Source: Peptococcaceae bacterium SCADC1_2_3 (GTDB lineage Bacteria > Bacillota > Desulfotomaculia > Desulfotomaculales > Nap2-2B). From it: 64,000 nt of DNA. Made by a program: the position numbers and the translations under genes. The stretch covers positions 55,611 to 119,610 of the forward strand of contig JJNX02000001.1 of the NCBI GenBank assembly GCA_000681355.2, written 5' to 3'. Below, in pieces: positions 8,597 to 17,606 of the stretch (positions are counted from its first letter, which is position 1; every line of letters begins with the position of its first letter). A model generated the notes under the pieces. It had not been told where the DNA came from, ran no database searches, and worked only from the letters and a program-made list of their open reading frames with translations.

Positions 8597-9441
8597 TAGG
8601 ATGCACCTCCACACGTACATTTATGGTAGTCAAGAGCTTCTCTTTCCTTTTCTAGATAAATAGCGCTTCGTTTAGCTAATTCGGTAAAATCCACTAAATG
8701 ACCATCAAATTCAGGGCCATCAACACAAACAAACTTTGTTTGCCCACCCACCGTTACCCGGCAGCAACCACACATTCCCGTTCCGTCTACCATTAAGGAA
8801 TTCAAACTAACAATGGTTTTAATCCCGTACTCTTTAGTAACGTTACAAACAACCCGCATCATTGGCTGAGGGCCGATAGCCAAAATCAGGGCAATATTAT
8901 CTTTCCCCTTGTCTTCAATAATCTCTTTCATTACGTCAGTAACAAAACCTTTCCGCACGTACGAACCGTCATCGGTGGTAACCTTTAGTTCGTCACAGGC
9001 GGCCCGCATTTTTTCTTCCCAAAATAACAAATCTTTAGTCCGGGCCCCAATTATTCCCGTAACATTATTACCAATATCTCTTAAAGCACGGGCAATAGGA
9101 AAAACAGGAGCAATACCTACCCCCCCGCCAATGCAAATTACGTTGCCAAATTTTTCAATATGGGAAGGCAAACCTAACGGACCGACAAAATCTACAATTT
9201 GATCCCCGGCCTCCATTTTCCCCAACTCCCTGGTAGATTTGCCAACCTCCTGAAAAACAATGGTTATAGTTCCTTTATTCCGGTCAAAATCAGCTATGGT
9301 TAAGGGAATTCTTTCTCCTTTTTCGTGAAGGCGCAAAATAACAAACTGGCCTGCCTGACACTTTTTAGCAACTCTTGGGGCCTCAATTTCCATTTGTTTA
9401 ATCACCGGTGAGAGAATGTCTTTTTCCAGAATTTTAAACAC
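8596..9441 (-). CDS. nfnA: NfnA, NADH/FAD subunit of bifurcating transhydrogenase
   Basis: A 281-residue small subunit with a ferredoxin-reductase FAD fold (ILRLHEKGERIPLTIADF), an NAD site (GGGVGIAPVFPIARALR) and C-terminal 2Fe-2S cysteines (DGTGMCGCCRV, CVDGP). With NfnB it couples NADH and reduced ferredoxin to NADP+ reduction in the cytoplasm. It overlaps nfnB by one base. Dihydroorotate dehydrogenase electron-transfer subunits share this fold, but the nfnB neighbour and absence of pyr genes exclude that. Confidence 0.92.
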   Translation of the reverse strand: MFKILEKDILSPVIKQMEIEAPRVAKKCQAGQFVILRLHEKGERIPLTIADFDRNKGTITIVFQEVGKSTRELGKMEAGDQIVDFVGPLGLPSHIEKFGNVICIGGGVGIAPVFPIARALRDIGNNVTGIIGARTKDLLFWEEKMRAACDELKVTTDDGSYVRKGFVTDVMKEIIEDKGKDNIALILAIGPQPMMRVVCNVTKEYGIKTIVSLNSLMVDGTGMCGCCRVTVGGQTKFVCVDGPEFDGHLVDFTELAKRSAIYLEKEREALDYHKCTCGGAS

Positions 9442-9578
9442 TTTACCCCTCCCTTTTAAAAAAAATTCTTACTTAATTGCTTTCTCTATTCATTAGACAA
9501 ATTCCTGCCTAAAAAAATTATTTTTTAATTTTAAGATCAATAAATATTTCTTATTTTCTTAATATTTCTTAATATTGC

Positions 9579-11357
9579 TTAAATATTTAACTTAAGAGAT
9601 ACTTCCTTTAATTGTTTACTAGATACTGGAGCAGGTGCATTTAGCATTAAATCTACCGCGTTTTGCGTTTTAGGAAAGGCAATAACGTCACGAATAGTTT
9701 TTTTGTTAGCCAGAAGCATAAGCAACCGGTCAAAACCCAAAGCTATTCCTCCGTGAGGAGGGGTACCGTAATCAAAGGCTTCTAACATAAAACCAAATTT
9801 TTCTATAGCTTCCTGAGGGGAAAGCCCAATAGCCGCAAACATTTTTTCTTGAATATCCCGCCGGTGAATCCGGATGCTTCCACCGCCAATTTCCACTCCG
9901 TTTAAAACCAAATCATAACTTTGGGCGCGGGCTAAAACAGGATTTTCGGTTAAAAGAGCAAGGTCTTCTACCTTAGGAGAGGTAAACGGGTGGTGCATGG
10001 CCGTATATCTTTTTTCTTCTTCACTGTATTCTAATAAAGGAAAGTCCAAGACCCAAAGGAATTGGAATTTACCCTCCGTGATTAGCCTTAAGCGTTCAGC
10101 CAGGTGCAGGCGCAAGGCCCCCAGAGCAGGATTTACAATTTGCGGCTTATCAGCTAAAAATAGCAGTAAATCACCTTCTTTAGCTTCAAAGCGCTCCAAT
10201 ATTGCCCGAATCTCGGCCGGGGCAAAAAATTTAGCAATGGGTGATCTTACCCCCTCTGAAGTAACGAAAAAATAAGCCAAGCCTTTTGCCCGCCAGTTAG
10301 TGACTAATGAGGTCAGTTCATCAATTTCCTTGCGGCTAAAATTACCGCAACCCACGGCATTAATTCCTTTCACCTGTCCTTTGGCGTTTGCGGCCGAAGA
10401 AAATACTTTAAAGCCGCAAGAAGCAACCAGATCAGTTAAATCACGTAATTCTAAACCGAATCTTAAATCAGGCTTATCAGTTCCGTAACGTGCGTGTGCT
10501 TGCTCAAAAGTAAGGCGGGGAAAAGGGTGGGAAACTTTTAAACTAACTGTTTCCCGACAAAGGTAAACCATCATTTCCTCAACTAAATTTAAAATATCAT
10601 CTCTTTCCACAAAAGACATTTCCATGTCTATCTGGGTAAATTCCGGCTGTCGGTCGGCCCGCAAGTCTTCATCTCTAAAGCAGCGCACAATTTGAAAATA
10701 ACGCTCTACACCGGCAGCCATAAGCATTTGTTTGTATAGTTGGGGTGATTGGGGTAAAGCGTAAAAACTTCCCGGGTTAAGCCGGCTAGGCACCAGATAG
10801 TCACGTGCTCCTTCCGGAGTGCTCCGCGTAAGCATAGGAGTGTCAATCTCCCAAAACCCCCGGGCACCTAAAAAATCCCGCACGGCCTTAGCGGCTCTGT
10901 GCCGCATCATTAAAACCCGCTGCATCTCTTGACGGCGCAAGTCTAAATAACGGTACTTTAAACGCAAGGACTCATCAACCTCGCTTTGATCTTCAATAAG
11001 AAAAGGGGTAGTTGCGGCGCGATTTAAAATATAGATTTTTTGACATCGAACTTCTATTTCCCCGGTGGCTAAATTAGGATTCTCTGTTCCTTCCGGACGC
11101 AAAGCTACTTCCCCGGGTATCGCCAGAACATATTCATTACGGAGGAGTTGGGCCTCTCGAAAAGCTTCTTCGTCCGCTTCAAAATTAAATACCACCTGAA
11201 CCAAGCCGGAACGATCGCGCAAATCAACAAAAATCAACCCCCCGTGGTCCCTTCGCCGCTGAACCCAACCCATAAGTACCACCTGTTGACCGGTGTGTTC
11301 TTTACGTAAATTACCACAGTAGTGCGATCTTTTTAAACCAAACAAATAATCGGCCAA
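9579..11357 (-). CDS. aspS: Aspartyl-tRNA synthetase
   Basis: A 592-residue bacterial AspRS. The N-terminal OB anticodon-binding domain (MGWVQRRRDHGGLIFVDLRDRSG) is followed by class II motif 2 (YFQIVRCFRDEDLRADRQ), the bacterial GAD insertion in the middle, and motif 3 (GIALGFDRLLML). TTG 11357 is the start, behind a GGGAAGGGG stretch. It lies 25 bases after hisS and ends the rel-hisS-aspS transcription unit. Whether it is discriminating or non-discriminating cannot be told by eye. Confidence 0.97.
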   Translation of the reverse strand: MADYLFGLKRSHYCGNLRKEHTGQQVVLMGWVQRRRDHGGLIFVDLRDRSGLVQVVFNFEADEEAFREAQLLRNEYVLAIPGEVALRPEGTENPNLATGEIEVRCQKIYILNRAATTPFLIEDQSEVDESLRLKYRYLDLRRQEMQRVLMMRHRAAKAVRDFLGARGFWEIDTPMLTRSTPEGARDYLVPSRLNPGSFYALPQSPQLYKQMLMAAGVERYFQIVRCFRDEDLRADRQPEFTQIDMEMSFVERDDILNLVEEMMVYLCRETVSLKVSHPFPRLTFEQAHARYGTDKPDLRFGLELRDLTDLVASCGFKVFSSAANAKGQVKGINAVGCGNFSRKEIDELTSLVTNWRAKGLAYFFVTSEGVRSPIAKFFAPAEIRAILERFEAKEGDLLLFLADKPQIVNPALGALRLHLAERLRLITEGKFQFLWVLDFPLLEYSEEEKRYTAMHHPFTSPKVEDLALLTENPVLARAQSYDLVLNGVEIGGGSIRIHRRDIQEKMFAAIGLSPQEAIEKFGFMLEAFDYGTPPHGGIALGFDRLLMLLANKKTIRDVIAFPKTQNAVDLMLNAPAPVSSKQLKEVSLKLNI

Positions 11358-11382
11358 AAATATTTTTTCCCCTTCCCGTTAA

Positions 11383-12660
11383 TTAAGTTTCTATGCCTTG
11401 ATGGCAACGCTGCATGATTTCTTCTTTTATTTCGGCAGGTAAAATTTCTCTTTGTTCACCGCTTGCCATGTCCTTTAAGGAAACAACCTGCCGGTTTAAT
11501 TCTTCCTTACCCAAAATGGCCACAAACCGGGCTTTTTTTTTGGCGGCATATTTCATTTGGGCTTTTAAGCTTCGACCTAAAAAATCTTTATCGGCGGATA
11601 GACCCTGCGCGCGCACAAAAAACAAGAGTTCTAACGCTGCCCTCGATGCTTCTTCATCTGCTTCAACAATAAAAACATCCAGGTTTTCCGGGGCCGGAAA
11701 AGGGGTATTTTGCTTGTTCATGGTTAAAATAACCCGCTCCAACCCCACGGCAAAGCCAATGCTTGGGGTGGGCGGACCGCCTAAAACAGCCACTAAATCA
11801 TCATACCGCCCCCCTCCCCCAACGGAGCTTTGGGCCCAAGTGCCGGCCACCATAATTTCAAAAGTGGTCCGGGTGTAGTAATCCAGTCCCCTAACCAATT
11901 TTTTATCTATAAGATAAGGGATTTTTAAAGCTTCCAGGTTTCCTAAAACAGCTTCGAAATGAGCTATACAAGTAGGACACAAACAGGAAAGGCTGTCCGG
12001 AGCACCTTTGGCTATTTCCTGGTCTTGGGGTTTTTTGCAGTCTAAAATGCGCAAAGGGTTATACTCCAGGCGCTCCTGACAGTTGGGACAAAGTTCCTTT
12101 TGTCTAATTTTAAAAAAAGAGGATAATTTTTCTTTTAAAACAGGCCGGCATACATTACAGCCAATACTGTTAAGGTGGAGTTCAAAATTACGTAAACCCA
12201 GCCGCCGGTAAAAGTCTACGGCTAAAGCAATTACTTCTGTATCAGCCTCCGGGTCATCCGTGCCAAATACCTCCACCCCACCCTGGTTAAACTGGCGGTA
12301 ACGCCCGGCCTGGGGACGATCATAGCGAAACATGGGTCCAAGGTAATAAAGCTTTACCGGGTGGGGACCGCTTTTTAAGCCGCTTTCCAAATAAGCCCTT
12401 ACCACTGCAGCAGTTCCTTCGGGACGCAAAGTAAGGCTGCGTTCACCGCGGTCGGTAAAAGTATACATTTCTTTGCTCACAATGTCCGTAACTTCCCCAA
12501 CACTCCGGGTAAAAAGCTCTGTATGTTCAAAAATGGGAGTACGTATTTCCGCAAAACCATAATCCTGACAAAGCCGGCGAAAAACACCTTCCACATATTG
12601 CCACCTAAAAGCTTCCTCAGGAAGAATGTCGTTAGTACCTCGAGGACGCGTAGTCAACAT
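11383..12660 (-). CDS. hisS: Histidyl-tRNA synthetase
   Basis: A 425-residue class II HisRS with N-terminal RGTNDILPEE, motif 2 LRPEGTAAVVRAYLE, the histidine-binding LVRGLDYYTRTTFE and a C-terminal anticodon-binding domain (FIVEADEEASRAALELL). A four-Cys zinc-like insertion is visible (CNVC at about residue 170, CPNC at about 193, CLCPTC at about 228), as in some clostridial HisRS. The start is ATG 12660, spaced 18 bases from the upstream hydrolase gene. The paralogue HisZ is unlikely because motifs 2 and HisA are intact. Confidence 0.96.
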   Translation of the reverse strand: MLTTRPRGTNDILPEEAFRWQYVEGVFRRLCQDYGFAEIRTPIFEHTELFTRSVGEVTDIVSKEMYTFTDRGERSLTLRPEGTAAVVRAYLESGLKSGPHPVKLYYLGPMFRYDRPQAGRYRQFNQGGVEVFGTDDPEADTEVIALAVDFYRRLGLRNFELHLNSIGCNVCRPVLKEKLSSFFKIRQKELCPNCQERLEYNPLRILDCKKPQDQEIAKGAPDSLSCLCPTCIAHFEAVLGNLEALKIPYLIDKKLVRGLDYYTRTTFEIMVAGTWAQSSVGGGGRYDDLVAVLGGPPTPSIGFAVGLERVILTMNKQNTPFPAPENLDVFIVEADEEASRAALELLFFVRAQGLSADKDFLGRSLKAQMKYAAKKKARFVAILGKEELNRQVVSLKDMASGEQREILPAEIKEEIMQRCHQGIET

Positions 12661-12678
12661 AGTTATTAATTCTCCTCT

Positions 12679-13296
12679 TTACAAAAAAGGATTATATTTT
12701 TTTTCCTCGCCAATAGTGGTTGCCGGACCGTGACCAGGATAAACTATTGTTTCCGGAGGAAAGGCAAGCAACTTTTTCTTAATTGATTCTATTAATTGCC
12801 GGTGACTACCCCCTGGGAAGTCGGTACGGCCTATCGAACCGGCAAATAAAGTGTCCCCCGTAAACAAAATGTTATCGATGGCAAGGCAAATACCGCCCGG
12901 GGTATGCCCTGGCGTGTGAATAACCTTTATCAATATTTTGCCTACCTCAATAAGATCACCTTCCTGCAAAAGCCGGTCAGCCGCTTTGCTTTGTTTTTTT
13001 GTTCCTCCAAGGAAAGGAATATTTTTAGCCGGACCTGTAAGCATAGCGGCATCAGCGGTGTGAATAAGGACGGCCGCCCCGGTTGCTTCTTGCACAAAGG
13101 CTAAAGCACCTATGTGATCCGTATGTCCATGGGTCAAAATAATTTGATGGCACTGAAGCGGCAATTTTTCCAAGCGGCTTAAAATTCTTTTCCCGTCTGC
13201 GCCAGGATCTATTATCGCTCCTTCGTGCGTTTCTTCGCAGCCAATAAAATAACAATTGGCCCCAATGAATCCTACCGGAAAACCATCAAGAATCAA
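12679..13296 (-). CDS. Metallo-beta-lactamase-fold hydrolase (glyoxalase II/YcbL-like)
   Basis: A 205-residue hydrolase with the dinuclear metal motif THGHTDHIG, a further TPGHTPGG, a TGDTLFAGSIGRTDFPGG segment and the terminal PGHGP. This is the short glyoxalase-II-like/YqgX type found between rel and hisS in clostridia. The substrate is not established; a thioester such as S-lactoylglutathione-type compounds is the family guess. The gene lies 11 bases after rel and 18 before hisS. Confidence 0.9.
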   Translation of the reverse strand: MILDGFPVGFIGANCYFIGCEETHEGAIIDPGADGKRILSRLEKLPLQCHQIILTHGHTDHIGALAFVQEATGAAVLIHTADAAMLTGPAKNIPFLGGTKKQSKAADRLLQEGDLIEVGKILIKVIHTPGHTPGGICLAIDNILFTGDTLFAGSIGRTDFPGGSHRQLIESIKKKLLAFPPETIVYPGHGPATTIGEEKKYNPFL

Positions 13297-13307
13297 ATTT
13301 TTACCTC

Positions 13308-15470
13308 CTAGCTGGTTCTTTTAATTTCGTAAACGTCCTTTATACGGTTAATTCGACTGATAATAAAATTTAACTGTTCTACGTTTTTTATTTCCAGGGC
13401 TAATTCAATAGTTGCCTGATTATTTTTCCGCCCGCGGGCAGTTACCCAATTGGCATTTATTTTTAGCTCCGCAAGGATAGCCATTATATCATTTAATAAA
13501 CCTGCCCGGTCCATGGCCAGTGCTTCCAATTTAACCTGAAAAGGAGACTGGAAGTCTTTGCCCCAAAAAGTTTCTACTATCCGCTCTTGCTCTCTGGCGC
13601 ATAGCAAGTTTATGTTCCGGCAATCAGCCCGGTGCACTGAAACGCCTCTTCCCCGGGTAACATAACCTATAATAGCATCACCAGGCACCGGGTTGCAACA
13701 ATGGGCCAGGTGAACTAAAAGATCATCAATTCCTTTTATTCTAATTCCCTGTCTTATTCCATCACGATTGCTTACGGGATGAGGCTCTATTTTTAATTGC
13801 TGAAAATCCTCTATTTTTAAAAGCTCTTTTTTCTCCGGTCTTAATTTTTCTATAAGCCGGTTTATTACGCTTTGGGGCGTAACTGTCCCGTTGCTTACAG
13901 CCGCGTATACATCTTCCTCGCTAGACATATTCATTTGTTGCGCTAGTTCCTCTAGGTTTTCGTTTTTTACCAGACTTACGTCCACGCCTTGTTTTTTTAC
14001 TTCCCGCTCTAAAGCTTCCTTTCCTTTAAGGATGTTTTCTTCCCGATGTTCTTTTTTCAGCCACTGGCGAATGCGCGTTTTGGCCGTTGAGGTTTTGACC
14101 AGGTTTAACCAGTCCCGCCGCGGTCCGGCGATTTGTTTAGAGGTGAGAATCTCGACAATTTCCCCATTTTTAAGTTTATAATCTAAAGAAACTATACGCC
14201 CGTTAACTTTTGCCCCCACACAGCTATGGCCAACCTGAGTGTGTACCCGGTAAGCAAAGTCAAGAGGACCTGAACCGGCAGGCAGCTCCCAAACATCTCC
14301 TTTAGGGGTAAAAACAAACACCACATCAGTAAAAAGGTCTATTTTTAAGCTTTCCATAAATTCGCGGGCATCGCGCAAGTCATGCTGCCATTCTAAAATA
14401 TGGCGCAACCAGGCCAGTTTTTCCTCTAAACCCTTGTCTCTTTGCTTTCCTTCTTTGTACCGCCAGTGAGCGGCAATGCCGTACTCCGCTGTTTGCTGCA
14501 TTTCCCAGGTTCTAATTTGAATTTCCAGGGGGCTTCCTTGCGGACCAACTATCGTAGTATGCAGCGACTGGTACATGTTAGATTTAGGCATGGCGATAAA
14601 GTCTTTAAACCGGCCGGGAATAGGCTTCCAGAGGGTATGGACAGTACCTAAGGCGGCGTAACAATCGCGAATAGAATTTACAATTATCCTTACGCCTTGC
14701 ACATCGTAAATCTCATTTAAATCTTTTTGTTGTCGCTGCATTTTAGCGTAAATACTATAAAGATTCTTAGGCCGGCCTTCAATATCAGCCTTAATACCTA
14801 CGGTGTTTAGTTTTTCTTTTAAAATTGTAGCTACGCTTAAAATGTATTCTTCCCTTTTGCTTCTGGTTTGGGCTATTCTTTCCGATAACTCATGATACTT
14901 TGCCGGCTCCAAAAAACAAAAGGCCAGATCCTCCAATTCCCATTTTAAACGGTAAATGCCCAACCGGTGCGCTAAAGGGGTGTATATTTCCAGTGTTTCC
15001 CGGGCAATTTCCTTTTGCTTAAGTTCAGATTGATATTTTAAGGTTCGCATATTGTGCAAGCGATCGGCTAATTTAATTAAAATTACCCGGATGTCTTTAG
15101 CCATAGCCAAAAACATCTTGCGTAAATTTTCCGCCTGCTGTTCTTCTCTGGATTTAAATTCCAAACGGCCTAACTTAGTTACGCCATCTACCAGCAGAGC
15201 TATTTCCTGACCAAAATCTTTTTCGATTTGGTCTAAAGTAATTCCGGCATCCTCAACCGTGTCGTGCAGCAGCCCGGCCACGATAGTTTCTATGTCTAGT
15301 TCTAAATCAGCCAAAATGCTTGCTACCGCCAAAGGGTGATGAATAAAAGGTTCTCCTGAAATCCGTTTTTGTTCCTGGTGGGCGGCTAGGGCAAAAGGAT
15401 AGGCCTTATTTAAAACAAGGTCGGCTTCCGGATTATATTTGGTTACTTTTTGGAGTACTTCTGGCCACAT
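13308..15470 (-). CDS. rel: Bifunctional (p)ppGpp synthetase/hydrolase Rel
   Basis: A 720-residue long RSH protein. The HD hydrolase domain is intact (FIHHPLAVASILADL, LLHDTVEDAG), followed by the synthetase domain (MPKSNMYQSLHTTIVGPQG), a TGS domain near residue 390 (VFVFTPKGDVWELPAGSG), a conserved Cys/His CHC region (HLAHCCNPVPGDAIIGYVTRGRG split over 20) and a C-terminal ACT domain. It makes and degrades the stringent alarmone. A TATAAT-like -10 lies on the minus strand at 15531-15536, so rel probably has its own promoter now that recJ is 8.7 kb away. dtd and apt, commonly adjacent, are absent. Confidence 0.96.
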   Translation of the reverse strand: MWPEVLQKVTKYNPEADLVLNKAYPFALAAHQEQKRISGEPFIHHPLAVASILADLELDIETIVAGLLHDTVEDAGITLDQIEKDFGQEIALLVDGVTKLGRLEFKSREEQQAENLRKMFLAMAKDIRVILIKLADRLHNMRTLKYQSELKQKEIARETLEIYTPLAHRLGIYRLKWELEDLAFCFLEPAKYHELSERIAQTRSKREEYILSVATILKEKLNTVGIKADIEGRPKNLYSIYAKMQRQQKDLNEIYDVQGVRIIVNSIRDCYAALGTVHTLWKPIPGRFKDFIAMPKSNMYQSLHTTIVGPQGSPLEIQIRTWEMQQTAEYGIAAHWRYKEGKQRDKGLEEKLAWLRHILEWQHDLRDAREFMESLKIDLFTDVVFVFTPKGDVWELPAGSGPLDFAYRVHTQVGHSCVGAKVNGRIVSLDYKLKNGEIVEILTSKQIAGPRRDWLNLVKTSTAKTRIRQWLKKEHREENILKGKEALEREVKKQGVDVSLVKNENLEELAQQMNMSSEEDVYAAVSNGTVTPQSVINRLIEKLRPEKKELLKIEDFQQLKIEPHPVSNRDGIRQGIRIKGIDDLLVHLAHCCNPVPGDAIIGYVTRGRGVSVHRADCRNINLLCAREQERIVETFWGKDFQSPFQVKLEALAMDRAGLLNDIMAILAELKINANWVTARGRKNNQATIELALEIKNVEQLNFIISRINRIKDVYEIKRTS

Positions 15471-15614
15471 TTTATAGTCACCTGTATAACAAATAAAAAA
15501 AACAAATAATGATATACTTTTTACTTTAATATTATACTACTTTTTGCTTACTTTTTAAAAAAGTATTTATTAGCCGCCGAAACAGTCTTTTCTTTAAAAA
15601 ATCATAGACTATAA

Positions 15615-15794
15615 GCAAGCCGCGACGTTAATAAATTTGCGGAAGATACTGGGTTAAGTAAGGATTCTATTGCTATGGCACATCAGATAAGAGCCATGGC
15701 AAAGGAAAGACTGGAAGAAAAGGGCGGAGAAATATTAGCAGAAGATTTTAGAGAACAAATCAGAAAAGCGATTAGAATTTATTTAGAGTTGTAA
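15615..15794 (+). pseudogene. MazF/PemK-type toxin C-terminal fragment
   Basis: An open frame of 59 codons runs from just after a TAA at 15612-15614 to TAA at 15792-15794, with no start codon or ribosome site. It reads as the C-terminal part of a PemK/MazF-like protein (FAEDTGLSKDSIAMAHQIRA, ending in KAIRIYLEL). The catalytic N-terminal barrel and any antitoxin gene are missing. It is a decayed remnant at the island border next to rel. The match is from remembered family features; the fragment is short. Confidence 0.45.
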
Positions 15795-15846
15795 GCAATT
15801 CTGGGGACACAATAAACTGGGCTTGGTTTTAAAACGATACAATTGG

Positions 15847-15992
15847 CTATGTCGTACTTATTGTTTTATGGATAATCATTATCACCTCATGTTTGAAACT
15901 CCTGTCGCTAACATCTCTACCGGCATGAGACAGCTAAACAGATAAAATTCATTACACAACGGTCAGTAATGTGCTCAAGCAAGGACTGTTTA
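15847..15992 (+). pseudogene. REP-associated Y1 transposase remnant
   Basis: A short stretch reads YCFMDNHYHLMFETP followed by a GMRQLN-type segment and a stop at 15943-15945. Beyond the stop the same frame still resembles the next part of the family (HNxxG, then a CAQAR segment replacing the usual FQGR). The MDNHYHL motif carries the HxH metal site of Y1/IS200-like tyrosine transposases associated with REP elements. Only about 45 codons survive, with internal stops, so it is an immobile fossil. Confidence 0.6.
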
Positions 15993-16119
15993 AAAATGAT
16001 ATTTCAAGACCTGACCCTATTTTTCTCTGGAAATTGTTAAGTCCTTGGGTGAAATGTTTTGATGGATTAGGTTTAATTTATCCTATTTCTGTGTATAATA
16101 GAAGTAGGGGGTGTTTTGA

Positions 16120-16362
16120 ATGAATATCAATACAAACAGCCTGGTATCCATTACCGAGGCCAATCAGAATTTCTCCAAGGTGGCTCGTCTGGTTGATGAG
16201 AATGGTGTTGCGATCATTCTGAAAAACAATGTGCCGCGTTACGTTATAATTGAGTTCAGCGAATATCAGGCGGAACAAGTGACGAACAACGAGGATGTGA
16301 AAAGCATCGCCGGTCGCCTGATTGCCAAACACCGCGCGGCGTTCGAGGAACTGGCCAAATGA
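16120..16362 (+). CDS. phd: Phd/YefM-family antitoxin
   Basis: An 80-residue antitoxin of the Phd/YefM family. It has the typical opening (SLVSITEANQNFSKVARLVD), a central strand (GVAIILKNNVPRYVII) and a charged C-terminal tail that would wrap the toxin. The start ATG 16120 follows AGGGGGTG, and a TATAAT at 16094-16099 can serve as -10. It overlaps doc by four bases (ATGA). The antitoxin frame is intact although the toxin is not, a common end state of TA decay. It may still autorepress. Confidence 0.85.
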   Translation: MNINTNSLVSITEANQNFSKVARLVDENGVAIILKNNVPRYVIIEFSEYQAEQVTNNEDVKSIAGRLIAKHRAAFEELAK

Positions 16363-16735
16363 AACGCTTGAGCATCCCGCAGATTGTGATGATGCATAGC
16401 GCGCGCTAATCAGAGAAACCGGAGGCATGGACGGGATTCGTGACGAGAACCTTCTGGATTCGGCGGTCAACGCCCCGTTTCAGACCTTCGGCGGGGAATA
16501 TCTATATAGGACGCTGGAGACGAAGGCGGCGCGTTTAGGCTATTCCCTCATCAAAAACCATTCCTTTGTTGACGGCAATAAGAGAATAGGGATGTTGGCC
16601 ATGATGGTTTTTCTTGAACTGAACGGCGCCGGACTCACTTGCTCGGATCAGGATATCATTAAAATAGGCTTAAAGCTTGCCGTCGGCGAGATGGATGACA
16701 AACAACTGTTGGAATGGATTCTAAGGCATAATTAA
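16359..16735 (+). pseudogene. doc: Doc toxin, frameshifted at a (GC)4 tract
   Basis: Doc-type Fic-fold toxin that would inactivate EF-Tu. The first frame, from ATG 16359, reads MKRLSIPQIVMMHSAR and stops at 16407-16409. The rest continues in another frame from 16406 with the family hallmarks LIRETGG, GIRDENLLDSA and the Fic motif HSFVDGNKR, to TAA 16735. The break lies in GCGCGCGC at 16399-16406; one GC unit fewer gives the expected HSALIRETGG. It is either a two-base slippage mutation, a switchable tract or an assembly error. An internal ATG at 16427 would make a shorter protein lacking the first helix. Confidence 0.8.
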
Positions 16736-16755
16736 ACAGTGTGCATGGCAAAAGA

Positions 16756-16780
16756 GAACGGACAGCTTCCGTTCTTTTTT
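16756..16780 (+). terminator. Rho-independent terminator after phd-doc
   Basis: A seven-base perfect stem (GAACGGA at 16756-16762, TCCGTTC at 16768-16774) with a five-base loop is followed by six T. It lies 20 bases after the doc stop and would end that transcript. Confidence 0.8.
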
Positions 16781-16952
16781 GTTGCGTAAAAGGAGGCTTC
16801 CCGATGAACGAAAAAGACCTGAAACAGCAGTTGGGAATTTGAGGGAATTTGAGGGACACCATACTTAATTACCAATTACGGAGGATGCTTTACTTAATAG
16901 ATTGAAGAGCAGGCATAAAGGCAGCAGGCACTAAAAAAGACTAAATGAGGGG

Positions 16953-17105
16953 ATGATATTCGGTGGGGTCATAGGGATGGCGGTAGTTACGTTTATTAGT
17001 GGGTGGCTATGGGAGAAGCAAGTTCAGCGTGACAGGACGATAGTTTGGTTGGTGGGCTATCATTCTATGCTGTTGATCATCAACTCATTTTTCACGTGGG
17101 GGTAG
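16953..17105 (+). CDS. Hypothetical small hydrophobic ORF
   Basis: A 50-codon frame with two hydrophobic stretches (FGGVIGMAVVTFISGWLW and WLVGYHSMLLIINSFF) separated by a charged turn, which could be two membrane segments. The GAGGGG before ATG has almost no spacing, so translation is doubtful. It could be the C-terminal remnant of a larger membrane protein. I do not recognise it. It is the only plausible frame in the 16781-17606 gap; the remainder holds a repeat/hairpin region and AT-rich sequence. Confidence 0.2.
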   Translation: MIFGGVIGMAVVTFISGWLWEKQVQRDRTIVWLVGYHSMLLIINSFFTWG

Positions 17106-17155
17106 GATTCTAAGTGAGGCAAGCCGTCTGCGCCTAACTCGTTCAACTCTTTCTT

Positions 17156-17234
17156 AATTGCACTCAGGTGCAATTTTTATCCTAAAATTAGGGGGGATAA
17201 TTCCACCTCGGTGCTTTTGTCCTAATTTTACCCC
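17156..17234 (+). repeat. Hairpin and imperfect two-unit repeat
   Basis: The first hairpin (AATTGCAC, TCAG loop, GTGCAATT, 17156-17175, then TTTAT) can act as a terminator. The unit starting at 17161 recurs imperfectly at 17204-17234: CACTCAGGTGC versus CACCTCGGTGC, each followed by a T-rich stretch and a TCCTAA core. The TAAAATTAGG of unit one is also inverted against CCTAATTTTA in unit two, allowing a long alternative stem. It may be an eroded insertion-element end. Confidence 0.45.
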
Positions 17235-17606
17235 TACTTTAAAAACTTACGGCTTTAACGCTGACCAATTATATCTAGCAAACAATAATTATTTTCCTTA
17301 ACATGTTATTTATTCTTCACTTACCTTTATATACCTTCTTTTTAAACTAATATTTTTAAGCTAAACTTTTTACTGTTTCAATCAGTAACACCAATTATGA
17401 AACATGGCAGTAATTTCGTCTGTCTGGACGATTTGTATTAAATCTACGCCTTAAGGACTTTTTAATTTCTTTTTCAAAAGCACAGAAAGAAAATAATAGT
17501 TAAAATTTTGGCGAAAAATAGCAGGATAACAAACAAAAATATAGAAATTAATCATAAAAGCAGGTAAATTAAAAAAACCTGTCATAAAACCAAAGGAGGG
17601 CAAACA

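Noticed and set aside
16861..16920. Left end of an IS200-type element (GGGACACCATACTTAATTAC motif)
   Set aside because: The motif resembles sequence near REP-associated transposases, but no transposase or partner end is nearby, so only a remnant is possible.
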